From: ZAX-1 sp046533095
GTDB lineage: Bacteria > Bacillota > Clostridia > Lachnospirales > Lachnospiraceae
Direction: 5' to 3'
Assembly (NCBI GenBank): GCA_046533095.1
Contig: JAJQRA010000033.1
Span: forward strand, 101,989-165,988
Length of the DNA: 64,000 nucleotides
Both the position numbers and the translations under genes were made by a program. Below the pieces are notes generated by a model, which did no database searches, was not told the DNA's origin, and saw nothing but the letters and a program-made list of their open reading frames with translations. Positions within the stretch are counted from its first letter, which is position 1. Each line of letters begins with the position of its first letter. Of the stretch, positions 27,577-36,642 are shown piece by piece.

Positions 27577-28512
27577 CTAGTTCTGTACTTCTTCCACTTT
27601 TATCTGAAGCAATAGTTTTTTCATATCTTCTTTGACGTAAAACCCTGTTTCTTCCTGCATGGCACTTGCTGTCGATGCGGCACTAGAAAATCGGAATGCC
27701 TCTTTTAATGACATGCCCTGTTCCATTGCAACCGCAAATCCTGCGATCATTGTGTCGCCACAGCCTGTTGTATTCACCACATCAACAGATGGGATTTTTG
27801 CTTTCAATACACCGTCTTTCGTAAACATCAAAGCACCATCGCCTCCAAGTGAGATTACCACACACGCGATACCACTTTTTTGCAAAGCAATTCCTGCTTT
27901 TATGAGCTCGTCATCGCTGTCGATTTTTTCCCCGGTCAATAGGCGAATTTCATCTATATTGGGTTTTATCATATCCGGTTTGGCTAGGATTGCTTTTTCC
28001 AGCAAATTGCCGCTTGTGTCTATTATGACTTTTTTTCCGGCCTCTTTTGCCATTGCAACCAATTTAGGATACATATCCATTCCAATCCCTTTTGGGATAC
28101 TACCGGAAATTGCAACCACGTTACAAGCTTTTAAAAGTTCTTTATATTTTACATAAAATGCTTCCTGCTCCTCTTTTGTAACGGTAGGGCCGGGTTCTAA
28201 AAATTCTGTCTGGGTCTTTGTTTTTTCATCATAGATGTTAATGCAAGAACGGCTTTCCCCATTTACACGGACAAAATCCGTTTTTACCCCTTTCGCCTCC
28301 ACGGCTTCTATAATGTAGTTGCCTGCATGTCCACCTACAAATCCAGTAGCCAATACTTCGGCTCCTGCAATGACTGCGGTCTTTGATACATTCAACCCTT
28401 TTCCACCTGCCACGTAATCGCATTGTTTTACCCGGTTTACTTCCCCTTTTTGGTGGTCCTCTACCACATAGCGCTTATCGATAGCAGCATTTAAGGTAAC
28501 GGTTAATAGCAT
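27577..28512 (-). CDS. PfkB-family sugar-phosphate kinase (tagatose-6-P or fructose-1-P type)
   Basis: The 311-residue protein starts MLLTVTLNAAIDKRYVV, as in LacC/FruK/PfkB, with VAGGKGLNVSKTA (sugar site) and NTTGCGDTMIAGFA (anion hole and catalytic Asp). LacC and FruK phosphorylate ketohexose phosphates to 1,6-bisphosphates. Placed last in an operon with a bisphosphate aldolase, it probably makes that enzyme's substrate. GAGGAAAGGT precedes the ATG at 28512. Confidence 0.88.
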   Translation of the reverse strand: MLLTVTLNAAIDKRYVVEDHQKGEVNRVKQCDYVAGGKGLNVSKTAVIAGAEVLATGFVGGHAGNYIIEAVEAKGVKTDFVRVNGESRSCINIYDEKTKTQTEFLEPGPTVTKEEQEAFYVKYKELLKACNVVAISGSIPKGIGMDMYPKLVAMAKEAGKKVIIDTSGNLLEKAILAKPDMIKPNIDEIRLLTGEKIDSDDELIKAGIALQKSGIACVVISLGGDGALMFTKDGVLKAKIPSVDVVNTTGCGDTMIAGFAVAMEQGMSLKEAFRFSSAASTASAMQEETGFYVKEDMKKLLLQIKVEEVQN

Positions 28513-28607
28513 ACCTTTCCTCTTTCCTGCACTTTTTTTGTGCATAATACGAAATATTGCAACAATCTAGCCATACCTTTCGTTACTTCGGGCAGCGGAT
28601 CGTTATT

Positions 28608-29654
28608 TTATTCATTCATCAATAAAATTTTCCCACTCGCGGCTCCCGGCTTTTTATAGAGCATAAATGCTTCCTGTGCCTGTTCCATTTTATATTTTGC
28701 ACCGATTAATTCTTCATCAAATTTTAATTGCCCGGTTGCAAAATAATGTGCGGTAAGTTCCCATTCTTTTCCCGGATAAGGTGCACTGTAAGACATCCAT
28801 GAGCCGGTTAGCTTAAATTCTTTCCGGTTCATATTTTCCCACATGCTTGGTGTAAAGGTTAAATCTACGTGGGGGGTTCCGATAAAACAGACATGGGATT
28901 TATTTGCCGCAAGTTCAAATGCCATGTACATCGTCGGCGCCGCTCCTGCCGTTTCAAATACATAGTCATATCCTGCGCCGTTTGTAAGTTCCTTGGCTGT
29001 TTCCATAAAATTATCTGCTTTCGTGTTCACTACTTCGTCGGCGCCTAATCTTTTTGCAAGGCTTAAGCGTTTGTCGTCAATATCAAACACGACCACTTTT
29101 TTAGAACCGTAAATTTTCGCCCATTGCATCGTAAACATCCCAATGGTTCCGCCACCTAAAATGGCAACATATCCGCCGCCTTTGTAGTCATTTTGCAATA
29201 CACCATGTAATGCCACCGTAGACGGTTCAAACATTGCCCCTTGCTCATAGGGAATGCCGGAATCGAATACAACTGCATTTTTTTCCGGAATTACAATGTA
29301 GTCCGCATTGCTGCCTTGCTCCCTTGAGCCAATAAAGCTATAATGTTTACAAAGCGAGTAATTGCCTTTCTGACAATCTGCACACGCCATGCAAGGCAAA
29401 AGCGGCGCACCGGAAACACGATCCCCTACCTTTATATTTGTTACCCCTTCCCCGATTTCAATGACATCACCGGAAAATTCATGCCCTAATACAATCGGAT
29501 AAAAATGTACTCCATTATGCAACACTCTTGGTATATCAGAACCGCAGATACCAGACGCTTTTACTTTTATTTTGACTGTACCCGGCTGTGTTTGTGGCTC
29601 TTTATATTCCTCGTAACGAACATCCTCATTTGCTACAACAACGGCTGCTTTCAT
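28608..29654 (-). CDS. zinc-dependent polyol (phosphate) dehydrogenase, GatD-like
   Basis: The 348-residue medium-chain dehydrogenase has the catalytic zinc site (GICGSDIPR, GHEFSGDV), the structural four-cysteine loop (PCMACADCQKGNYSLC) and the NAD site (GGGTIGMF). The segments GSDIPRVLHNGVHFYPIVLGHEFSG, YDFIGSR-like YSFIGSREQG and GSWMSYSAPYPGKEWE closely follow E. coli galactitol-1-phosphate 5-dehydrogenase as I recall it. It would oxidise a polyol phosphate to a ketose phosphate between the FGGY kinase and the PfkB kinase of the operon. Confidence 0.87.
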   Translation of the reverse strand: MKAAVVVANEDVRYEEYKEPQTQPGTVKIKVKASGICGSDIPRVLHNGVHFYPIVLGHEFSGDVIEIGEGVTNIKVGDRVSGAPLLPCMACADCQKGNYSLCKHYSFIGSREQGSNADYIVIPEKNAVVFDSGIPYEQGAMFEPSTVALHGVLQNDYKGGGYVAILGGGTIGMFTMQWAKIYGSKKVVVFDIDDKRLSLAKRLGADEVVNTKADNFMETAKELTNGAGYDYVFETAGAAPTMYMAFELAANKSHVCFIGTPHVDLTFTPSMWENMNRKEFKLTGSWMSYSAPYPGKEWELTAHYFATGQLKFDEELIGAKYKMEQAQEAFMLYKKPGAASGKILLMNE

Positions 29655-29672
29655 ATTGGCAATACCTCCTAA

Positions 29673-31193
29673 TTATGCATTTTGATTTTCTTTCATGATC
29701 CCTTTCAAATTGTCATATAGTTCCCGATAAATTTTATAATTCTTATCATATTGTTGTTCATGTTCCAGATTCGGTGCATGCTCTCGCTTTATGTGCACCG
29801 TCAAATCTACTGCTTCTTGAAAGTCTTTATAGACGCCGGTCCCTACGCCCGCTAAAATCGCCGCACCTAGGGTTGTTGCTGTGTCTGCCGCCGGAACTGC
29901 AATGGGCTTTTTTGTGATATCTGCTTTGATTTGAGTCCAAAGAAGCGAATTTGCAGAACCTCCCATCGCCCTTAGTACGTCCACCTTTGCCCCTGCCTCT
30001 TTGGCAACTTCTAGATTATGTTTAAGAGCATAGGCAACACCCTCCATTGCGGCGCGTATCATATGCGCCTTTGTTTTGGAAAAATCCAGCCCGTAATAAA
30101 CGCCCTTGGCATGGATATCCCAGATTGGAGAACGCTCGCCTGACATATAAGGCAAAAAAACGACGCCGTCACTTGCGGGCGCTATCTTTTCTGCCGCTTC
30201 GTTAAACAATTCCAGGGAAGATTTATGTTGTTCTTTCCCTATTTCCCGTTCATACGCTCCAAACTCACGTTCTAGCCAACGCATAATCCCACCACCGCCG
30301 GTCGTTCCACCTTGCAGCAGCCATTTGCCTTCTACTACATGGCAGCTTAAGATCAGCCGTGGATCAGCATGGTACGTATCCATACAAATACTCATACCGC
30401 CAGCCTGTCCACCCTGTTCTTGGGTTTCCCCATCATGGATTACGCCGGCGCCAAGGGTACCGCATGCGGCATCTAAACCACCTGCTACGACTGGTGTCCC
30501 GCTAAAAAGGCCTGTCTGCTCTGCCGCTTCTTTTGTGAGTGTACCTACAACATGGTGACATTCATAAATATCCGGCAACATTTGACGTTCAATCCCAAGT
30601 AGGCGGCACATATCATCATCCCATACCCCCTCTTTATTGCCAAAACAATGTAGGCCGTATCCTTGTGATTTTTCTTGGCTGCAGATACCGGTCAGGCGAA
30701 ATACAATAAAACTGTTGGATTGTAGTATTTTATCTATATTTTTATACATATGCGGCAAGTTTTCTTTATACCAGATAATCTTTGCTGTTGTATAAGACGG
30801 CTGTAGCGAATTTCCGGAAACTTTAAAAATTTTCTCGCTGCCAATCTGCTTATTTAACCGGTCACATATTTTACTTGCTCTCGTATCCATCCAAATTGGT
30901 GTATTGACCAACACGTTACCGGTCTTGTCGATTGCAACGCTTGACCAGCTCTGCCCGTCCACCCCAATTCCGGCAATCTCCTTTGCATTTATCTTGGCAT
31001 GTAATAATGCCTCTTTTATTCCTTCACAAATAGCGATCCACCACTCGTCCGGGTTTTGCTCCGCCCAGTGTTCTCTCGGATAATACACGCGATAATCTTT
31101 TGCCGCAGTGGCGATGATTTCTCCCTCTCTGGAAAAAACGGCAATTTTACATGCACTCGTTCCAAGATCTATCCCCAATAAATATTTGCCCAT
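29673..31193 (-). CDS. FGGY-family carbohydrate kinase (xylulokinase-like)
   Basis: The 506-residue protein has the FGGY layout: ATP/phosphate loop LGIDLGTSACKIAV, the first substrate motif WAEQNPDEWW, GQSWSSVAID, and the C-terminal MRAAMEGVAYAL, GGSANSLLWTQIKADI and AATTLGAAILAG segments. The xylulokinase branch phosphorylates ketoses or polyols. In this operon it is expected to make the phosphorylated polyol or sugar used by the GatD-like dehydrogenase. The ATG at 31193 follows GGGAGAGAAT. The exact substrate is not determined. Confidence 0.88.
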   Translation of the reverse strand: MGKYLLGIDLGTSACKIAVFSREGEIIATAAKDYRVYYPREHWAEQNPDEWWIAICEGIKEALLHAKINAKEIAGIGVDGQSWSSVAIDKTGNVLVNTPIWMDTRASKICDRLNKQIGSEKIFKVSGNSLQPSYTTAKIIWYKENLPHMYKNIDKILQSNSFIVFRLTGICSQEKSQGYGLHCFGNKEGVWDDDMCRLLGIERQMLPDIYECHHVVGTLTKEAAEQTGLFSGTPVVAGGLDAACGTLGAGVIHDGETQEQGGQAGGMSICMDTYHADPRLILSCHVVEGKWLLQGGTTGGGGIMRWLEREFGAYEREIGKEQHKSSLELFNEAAEKIAPASDGVVFLPYMSGERSPIWDIHAKGVYYGLDFSKTKAHMIRAAMEGVAYALKHNLEVAKEAGAKVDVLRAMGGSANSLLWTQIKADITKKPIAVPAADTATTLGAAILAGVGTGVYKDFQEAVDLTVHIKREHAPNLEHEQQYDKNYKIYRELYDNLKGIMKENQNA

Positions 31194-31214
31194 ATTCTCT
31201 CCCTTCACCCTCAT

Positions 31215-31436
31215 TTATTTAGCAATATATTTTTCACTGATTTTCCGAACAGCATCTGCACTTGTAGCACCATTGATTGCCTTGATGTTTCATCAAGCAT
31301 AAGTTCCATTCGCCGCTGTATCATCCTATTTTTCTTTTGCCTACGAGCGGCTTCATTTCCTTTCATTTTAATATTGAAGTTACACCGTCATTTGTTTCAT
31401 TTGTTTCATTTATTTTATTTATTTATTTTATTTCAT
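31215..31436. other. gap in the sugar operon with T-rich simple repeat
   Basis: This 222-base stretch contains a low-complexity run of TTTATT/TTTCATT units (about 31385-31440) abutting the aldolase stop codon. It may slow or partly terminate the operon transcript. No gene is seen. Confidence 0.4.
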
Positions 31437-32288
31437 TTATACTGCTTTTTTGTCACTGCCACAGATTTTGATCCTGCCTTTTACCAATTCGGTTACGGCA
31501 GCCATGCCAACTTCCCCAAATTTCTTGGGATCAAATGTATCCGGTTTTTCTTTTAGCAGTGCTTTGATTGCATCTGTATAGGCCACACGCAGTTCCGTTG
31601 CAAAATTCACTTTACAGATTCCGCGTGCCACACAGTCAGATACATCTTTATCCGTAAGGCCGGATGCTCCATGCAGTACAAGTGGGATATCTACTACTTT
31701 TCGTATTTCACTTAACCGCTCTTTGTCCAGAACAGGTGTTCCAACATAAAATCCATGGGCGGTACCGATCGCGATCGCTAAAGAACTGATTCCTGTCTGC
31801 TCTACAAATTGTTTGGCTTCGGCAGGATCCGTATTGGTATCTGCTTTGGCTTCTAAATCGTCTTCCTTTCCGCCGACTTTACCAAGTTCCGCCTCTACCG
31901 GAATATGATTTGGTTTTCCGACTTCCACGACTCTTTTGCTCACTGCCACATTGTCTTTAAAATTAGCATGGGAGCCATCTATCATGACCGATGTATAGCC
32001 TTCTTTGATGGCACGTACTGCGATTTCAAAGCTGTCGCCATGATCTAAATGCAGGCAAATCGGAATACTTGCTTTCTTCGCTTCTGCCGCAACAATTGCA
32101 AAAAACGTTTCCAGACTCCCGTACTTTACAGTAGATGGTGTCGTCTGCAAGATAACCGGTGCCCGAAGCTCCTGTGCCGCCTTAATAACAGCCTTTACCA
32201 TCTCCATATTTTCCACATTAAATGCCCCAACCGCATAATTGCCTTTTTGGGCATCCAGCAACATTTGTTCTGACGTAACTAATGGCAT
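31437..32288 (-). CDS. class II ketose-1,6-bisphosphate aldolase (GatY/KbaY type)
   Basis: The 283-residue enzyme has the zinc and catalytic motifs of class II aldolases: AFNVENMEMV, HLDHGDSFE (first zinc His and catalytic Asp), MIDGSHANF, PVEAELGKVGGKED, GTAHGFY, LVLHGASGL and KVNFATELR. It cleaves fructose- or tagatose-1,6-bisphosphate into DHAP and glyceraldehyde-3-phosphate. It is the first gene of the operon, with GAGGGGAAAAAT before the ATG. Operon context (GatD-like enzyme, LacC-like kinase) favours a tagatose-type route. Confidence 0.9.
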   Translation of the reverse strand: MPLVTSEQMLLDAQKGNYAVGAFNVENMEMVKAVIKAAQELRAPVILQTTPSTVKYGSLETFFAIVAAEAKKASIPICLHLDHGDSFEIAVRAIKEGYTSVMIDGSHANFKDNVAVSKRVVEVGKPNHIPVEAELGKVGGKEDDLEAKADTNTDPAEAKQFVEQTGISSLAIAIGTAHGFYVGTPVLDKERLSEIRKVVDIPLVLHGASGLTDKDVSDCVARGICKVNFATELRVAYTDAIKALLKEKPDTFDPKKFGEVGMAAVTELVKGRIKICGSDKKAV

Positions 32289-32493
32289 ATTTTTCCCCTC
32301 TTTTCTGCCATGAGCTTTCACTCATTGGCTTTTTAGATGCATATCATCTCGTGCCGATATCTTGCCTATGCTTCCCTTATACATATCATTTGCTGTGCGT
32401 CCTCTTTTCATACAGATACCTTGAATTCCGCACGGGTTGAGGCGCATATGTACCGTGTGTGTCCTCTTGCATACAGATATCTTGTATAGATCA

Positions 32494-32546
32494 AGTGTAC
32501 ACGTAATCGAAACATTTTGTCAAGTTTATACAGAAGCAAATGTTTC
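32494..32546 (-). promoter_or_regulatory. promoter and operator-like inverted repeat of the sugar operon
   Basis: On the minus strand TTGACA (32518-32523) is followed after 18 bases by TACACT (32494-32499). GAAACATTT at 32509-32517 and AAATGTTTC at 32538-32546 form an inverted repeat around the -35 box, a plausible repressor site. The leader also has an imperfect direct repeat (GTG(C/T)GTCCTCTT...CATACAGATA(C/T)CTT) at about 32395-32425 and 32457-32483. Confidence 0.6.
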
Positions 32547-32599
32547 ACTTTCTTGTTCTATTTTAGCATACACTGATTTTAGCAAAATGTCAATTTCTT

Positions 32600-34210
32600 T
32601 TATAAAATGCCTTTATTAAACAGGATTTTCTTTGTCCCTACCGAATCTGCAAATGCCTTGTCATGCTCTACAATCAGCATTGTCGGCTCATACTGCAAAA
32701 TCAGCTGCTCCACTTGCATTCTGGAAAAAATATCGATAAAATTCAAGGGTTCGTCCCATAAATATAAATCTGCCTGTTCGCAAAGGCTACGCGCGATGAA
32801 CACTTTCTTCTTCTGTCCCTCGCTATACTGTTCCATCCCTTTTTCAAACTGGCTTCGTTCAAAATCCAGCTTACGCAGCAATGCTAAAAATAGGCTGAAT
32901 TCAATTCCATATGCTTTCGCATAATCTTTTAATGTCCCATGTAGGTGGGACGTATCTTGGGAAACATAAGATATTTTTACATTCCCGGCGATTTCTAAAT
33001 TCCCCGATATCTGTATGCTCGAAACTGTATTCTCTTTTATCGAATCTTCCTTGCCTGCTTTTTGCATGATATACTTTAAAAGGCTTGATTTTCCACAGCC
33101 ATTCTTCCCTTGTAGTATGATACGGTCTTTCTGTTTGATTTCAAAATACATATGTGAAAAAATGGGATTGTCCCCATAGCTGATGCCAAAGTCTTTTGTA
33201 TCGGCCAGTGTTTCTTTATGGTATCTGTGCGGCATGATTTTAAGGCTTTCTACTTGTTCCAGATTTTTTAGCAAATCTTGCTTTTCCTCTATTGCCGCCT
33301 GTTGGCGGTGTTCTAGATTTTTCCTGCGGCTCTGCATACGCCTTGACTGTTCTCCGATATAGGAGCGGCTAGGAGAGTCCGCCTTGGGGTTCTTTGACGT
33401 CTTATTCCCAATTTTAGCACCTTCTGCTTTATCTGCCCATTGTGCACTTTGCCTTGCCGATGCGGTGAGCTTTCGTATCTCCTTTTTTAGCTTCTCATTC
33501 TTAGACAGTTCAAATTCATCTTGTCGCCTTTTATTCTCCCACCAGCTGCTAAAATTCCCCTTTTCAACGGTAATGGACACGCGGTTTAGAACTAATACAT
33601 GGTCAATACAGCCATCTAAAAATCTTTGGTCGTGCGATACTAGAATAAAGCCTTTTTTGGTATTCAAATAATTTTTTACGATTTTTCTTGTTTCCACATC
33701 AAGATGGTTTGTAGGCTCATCAATGAGCAAAAAATAATTGTCGTGGGAAAACAAGACTGCCAACAGAACTTTTGTCTGTTCGCCGTTGCTAAGCGTATCA
33801 AAAGGGCGGTAGAGCACATCACCTTCCATCTGTAAAGCATTTAGCTCACGGCATATTTGCCAAAGCTCATAATCCGGCTGTATTTTTTCGATAATCGAAA
33901 TTGTATTGTTCTGTTTTTGTGCGGTTGAAATTTCATATGGAAAATAGTCAAACGCTACCTCTGCGGTGATCGAACCACTGTATTCATAGCGCACCGCATT
34001 TTTGCGCGCCTCGCTGTTTTGATGGTAGGACATCGTTTTTCTTGTGCCTGCCTCTATAAGCAGCTTTAAAAATGTTGTTTTCCCCTTTCCATTTCTTCCA
34101 ACGAACCCAAGTTTCCAATCCGTATCAATTTGAAACGTTGTATGTTCAAAGATAGGTTCATACGTTCCCTCATAATGAAACGTTAAGTCATTTACACTTA
34201 TTTGTGACAT
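32600..34210 (-). CDS. ABC-F ATPase, Lsa/CplR-type ribosome protection protein
   Basis: The 536-residue protein has two ATPase domains and no membrane segments. The first has GRNGKGKTT, signature LSNGEQTKV and LLIDEPTNHLD; the second GKNGCGKSS, YSEGQKKKV and LYLWDEPLNFID. Between them is a charged linker (about 220-320, many Lys/Arg/Gln) of the kind that reaches the peptidyl-transferase centre. IDTDWKLGFVGRNGKGKTT is characteristic of Lsa/CplR/Vga proteins, which confer lincosamide-streptogramin A-pleuromutilin resistance by displacing the drug. The resistance role is a family inference. GGAGGTAAACC precedes the start. Confidence 0.88.
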   Translation of the reverse strand: MSQISVNDLTFHYEGTYEPIFEHTTFQIDTDWKLGFVGRNGKGKTTFLKLLIEAGTRKTMSYHQNSEARKNAVRYEYSGSITAEVAFDYFPYEISTAQKQNNTISIIEKIQPDYELWQICRELNALQMEGDVLYRPFDTLSNGEQTKVLLAVLFSHDNYFLLIDEPTNHLDVETRKIVKNYLNTKKGFILVSHDQRFLDGCIDHVLVLNRVSITVEKGNFSSWWENKRRQDEFELSKNEKLKKEIRKLTASARQSAQWADKAEGAKIGNKTSKNPKADSPSRSYIGEQSRRMQSRRKNLEHRQQAAIEEKQDLLKNLEQVESLKIMPHRYHKETLADTKDFGISYGDNPIFSHMYFEIKQKDRIILQGKNGCGKSSLLKYIMQKAGKEDSIKENTVSSIQISGNLEIAGNVKISYVSQDTSHLHGTLKDYAKAYGIEFSLFLALLRKLDFERSQFEKGMEQYSEGQKKKVFIARSLCEQADLYLWDEPLNFIDIFSRMQVEQLILQYEPTMLIVEHDKAFADSVGTKKILFNKGIL

Positions 34211-34315
34211 GGTTTACCTCCTATTTATATAATAGCAGTATTTATAGTTTTTCCCCAAGGACTGTATGCTATACTTTTGGATATACTGTGGATTGATGTT
34301 TACCTCCTACCACTT

Positions 34316-34447
34316 GATGGTTTCGATGAACTTTATCAGAAAATCAAATCCGCTACAGATGATTTAACCAATGTAAAAGTAGAGCTTGAAACCACTGGGC
34401 ATTGCTATTATAACATCTTTGGATATCTTATCACAATGAAGAATTAA
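34316..34447 (+). pseudogene. IS110-family transposase N-terminal remnant
   Basis: The plus-strand frame reads DGFDELYQKIKSATDDL, then VKVELETTGHCYYNIFGYL before a stop, matching the N-terminal DEDD region of IS110 transposases, where V-x-LE-x-TGHYY is conserved. Both ends of the element are missing. The rest of the 34211-34718 gap is AT-rich; a near-palindrome GTGTATGCG/CGCATTACAC at about 34678-34704 precedes the ATPase gene. Confidence 0.75.
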
Positions 34448-34718
34448 AGTCACGAACTCGCTATCGTTTTGATAAAGTAAATGACTCAAACTTCCCATAC
34501 TAAAAATATGAATGTCACCTTGCTACGAAAATAAATATTCGTCAACAAAACTCGTGAATTTTTCCGTTGGTTATTTGTTTTGTGGTGAACTCTGACCAAT
34601 TGTTTCTGAATATAAATGAACGCTATCTGTTTTTTCAAAAAGTTTACATTGCTATTTTTTTGTGCTATTCTATGTGTAGTGTATGCGGTACGCATTACAC
34701 ATAGGAGGTTATGTCAGC

Positions 34719-36425
34719 ATGGCAACAGATGGTGTCAAAAAAATCCCGATTGGATTAAGTAGTTTTTCGCAGATTCAAACAGATGGGTACTACTATGTAG
34801 ATAAAACACAGTATATTGAAATGATAGAAAATTTAAATACAAAATACCCCGTCCTCTTGCGCCCAAGGCGTTTCGGGAAAACATTGTTTGTCAATACGAT
34901 GCAGGCATATTACGACATTAAGGAAGCGGAAAATTTTTTAAAGCTTTTTGGGGACACCTATATTGGCAATCACAAGACTTTGTTGGCAAATTCCTATTAT
35001 GTGCTGCATTTTGATTTTTCAGGTCTGGATACCAGCAATATGGCAGCGATCAAGGAGTCTTTTGGAGAAAATGTAAAAGACTCTATCTCCGCTTTTTTAG
35101 AGTATTACCACATTGACATGCCGCTAAACGAGAACGCGGGGCTTGTCAGCTATACAAATTCTTTTCTGACGAAATTAAAAGGGCAGACCAGCCACAAGCT
35201 CTATATCATGGTGGACGAGTATGACCACTTTGCAAACGCGATGCTAAGCAGCAAGGACGCGTTTACGGGCGCTACAGGCAAAGACGGGTTTATCCGTAGT
35301 TTTTACGAGGTGCTAAAAAAACATGCGGGCAGCATTTTGGATCGGATTTTTATCACCGGCGTAACATCGCTTACCCTAGACAGCCTGACGAGTGGGTTTA
35401 ACATTGCCAAAAATATTTCGCTTAAGGGTTCGCTTAATGGGGCACTCGGATTTACGAAGGACGATGTTTTAGAATTAATCAATTGCATGAAAATTCCAAA
35501 CAAGGAAGAAACCATGCGGCTACTTACCAAGTACTACAATGGATATGCTTTTTCAAATGCAACGGATGAACGGATGTTTAACAGCAACATGATCCTCTAT
35601 TATATAGATTCCTATGTTGAGGATGGTTGCAGGCCAGATCGTATGGCAGATCCGAATATGATGTCGGATTATGAAAAGCTGACCAGTATGTTTGATTTGT
35701 TTCAAGATGAAAGGAAAAAAGAAACCGTCCTGCAAAAGCTTATAGACGGTGAGGCCACAACTGCACAGCTGATGCAGTCGTTTACGCTGTCTACGCATTT
35801 TTCATATGACCATTTTATCTCATTGCTTTATTACTTGGGACTGTTGACAATAAAAAGCAGGCTAGGCGATGGAAACTATGAGTTTAAAGTACCAAACAGG
35901 GTAATGCTAGAAACGTACTACGACTATTATCTGACGTATCTGACGAATCGAAGCGGTATTTTAGAATCGGATGTCAACGATGCATTGGAGGCTTTAGAAG
36001 CCAATAACGCAGAGCCGTTGACTGCCATTGTAGAAAAAATGCTACAGGAATCTACGCCGAACAGCGACCGATATATGATCCATTTTCGTGAAAATGCGTT
36101 GCAGATGCTGTTTTATCTGGTTTTGCGGAAATCGAAAAACCATGACGTGGAAATGGAGCGCAAGGTCGACACAAAAGGCTATGCCGATATTGTATGTTCC
36201 CCACGGGTGGGGTCAGATCCGACCTACCTATTTGAGTTTAAATATAGGAGCGCAGCGAAATACGAGGAGGACAATGCCGTTTTGGACGAGGCTATTTCCG
36301 AAGCAAAAACACAGTTAAATACTTACAGCAGCAGGTTTTTGAACGTAAAATGCGTCGCAATTGTTTTTATCGGAAAGGAGTGCAGACATAAGGAAACGTG
36401 GGAGCATCAACAGCAAAATACGTGA
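34719..36425 (+). CDS. AAA-ATPase-like / PD-(D/E)XK nuclease-domain protein
   Basis: The 568-residue protein starts with the AAA-ATPase-like domain found in this clostridial family (IPIGLSSFSQIQTDGYYYVDKT, Walker A RPRRFGKTLF, Walker B LYIMVDEYDHFAN, FITGVTSLTLDSLTSGFNI). It ends with a PD-(D/E)XK nuclease-type domain (GYADIVCSP, YLFEFKYRS; the D and ExK residues are present). Paralogues are numerous in gut Firmicutes and Bacteroidetes and their function is unsettled; a role tied to mobile DNA or defence is speculation. The ATG at 34719 has AGGAGG ten bases before it. It stands alone between IS remnants. Confidence 0.88.
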   Translation: MATDGVKKIPIGLSSFSQIQTDGYYYVDKTQYIEMIENLNTKYPVLLRPRRFGKTLFVNTMQAYYDIKEAENFLKLFGDTYIGNHKTLLANSYYVLHFDFSGLDTSNMAAIKESFGENVKDSISAFLEYYHIDMPLNENAGLVSYTNSFLTKLKGQTSHKLYIMVDEYDHFANAMLSSKDAFTGATGKDGFIRSFYEVLKKHAGSILDRIFITGVTSLTLDSLTSGFNIAKNISLKGSLNGALGFTKDDVLELINCMKIPNKEETMRLLTKYYNGYAFSNATDERMFNSNMILYYIDSYVEDGCRPDRMADPNMMSDYEKLTSMFDLFQDERKKETVLQKLIDGEATTAQLMQSFTLSTHFSYDHFISLLYYLGLLTIKSRLGDGNYEFKVPNRVMLETYYDYYLTYLTNRSGILESDVNDALEALEANNAEPLTAIVEKMLQESTPNSDRYMIHFRENALQMLFYLVLRKSKNHDVEMERKVDTKGYADIVCSPRVGSDPTYLFEFKYRSAAKYEEDNAVLDEAISEAKTQLNTYSSRFLNVKCVAIVFIGKECRHKETWEHQQQNT

Positions 36426-36562
36426 GGCTCTACGGCAGGTTAGCGTTGCTGCAATTCGGTATACATCCAGTGATATTTGATAAATGAAAATTGTGGCAAG
36501 GCTTGTCGTAAAGTGATGCCTTCCAAAAACAATCGGCAGGCGGTGGATCGGTTAAAAAAATC

Positions 36563-36612
36563 AGCTCTTTCCCGGGGGATTGGATATGAATAATCCCCCT
36601 CGGGAAAGAGCT
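36563..36612. terminator. strong bidirectional terminator
   Basis: AGCTCTTTCCCG...CGGGAAAGAGCT arms with further GGGGATT/AATCCCC pairing; TTTTTAT follows on the plus strand and GATTTTTTT on the minus strand. It separates the convergent ATPase and surface-protein genes. Confidence 0.92.
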
Positions 36613-36642
36613 TTTTATGAATATTAGGATTTTTATGCCACG

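Noticed and set aside
34486..34695. 69-residue minus-strand frame upstream of the AAA/PD-(D/E)XK gene
   Set aside because: It lies in AT-rich IS debris, lacks a recognisable domain and overlaps the promoter region of the ATPase gene.
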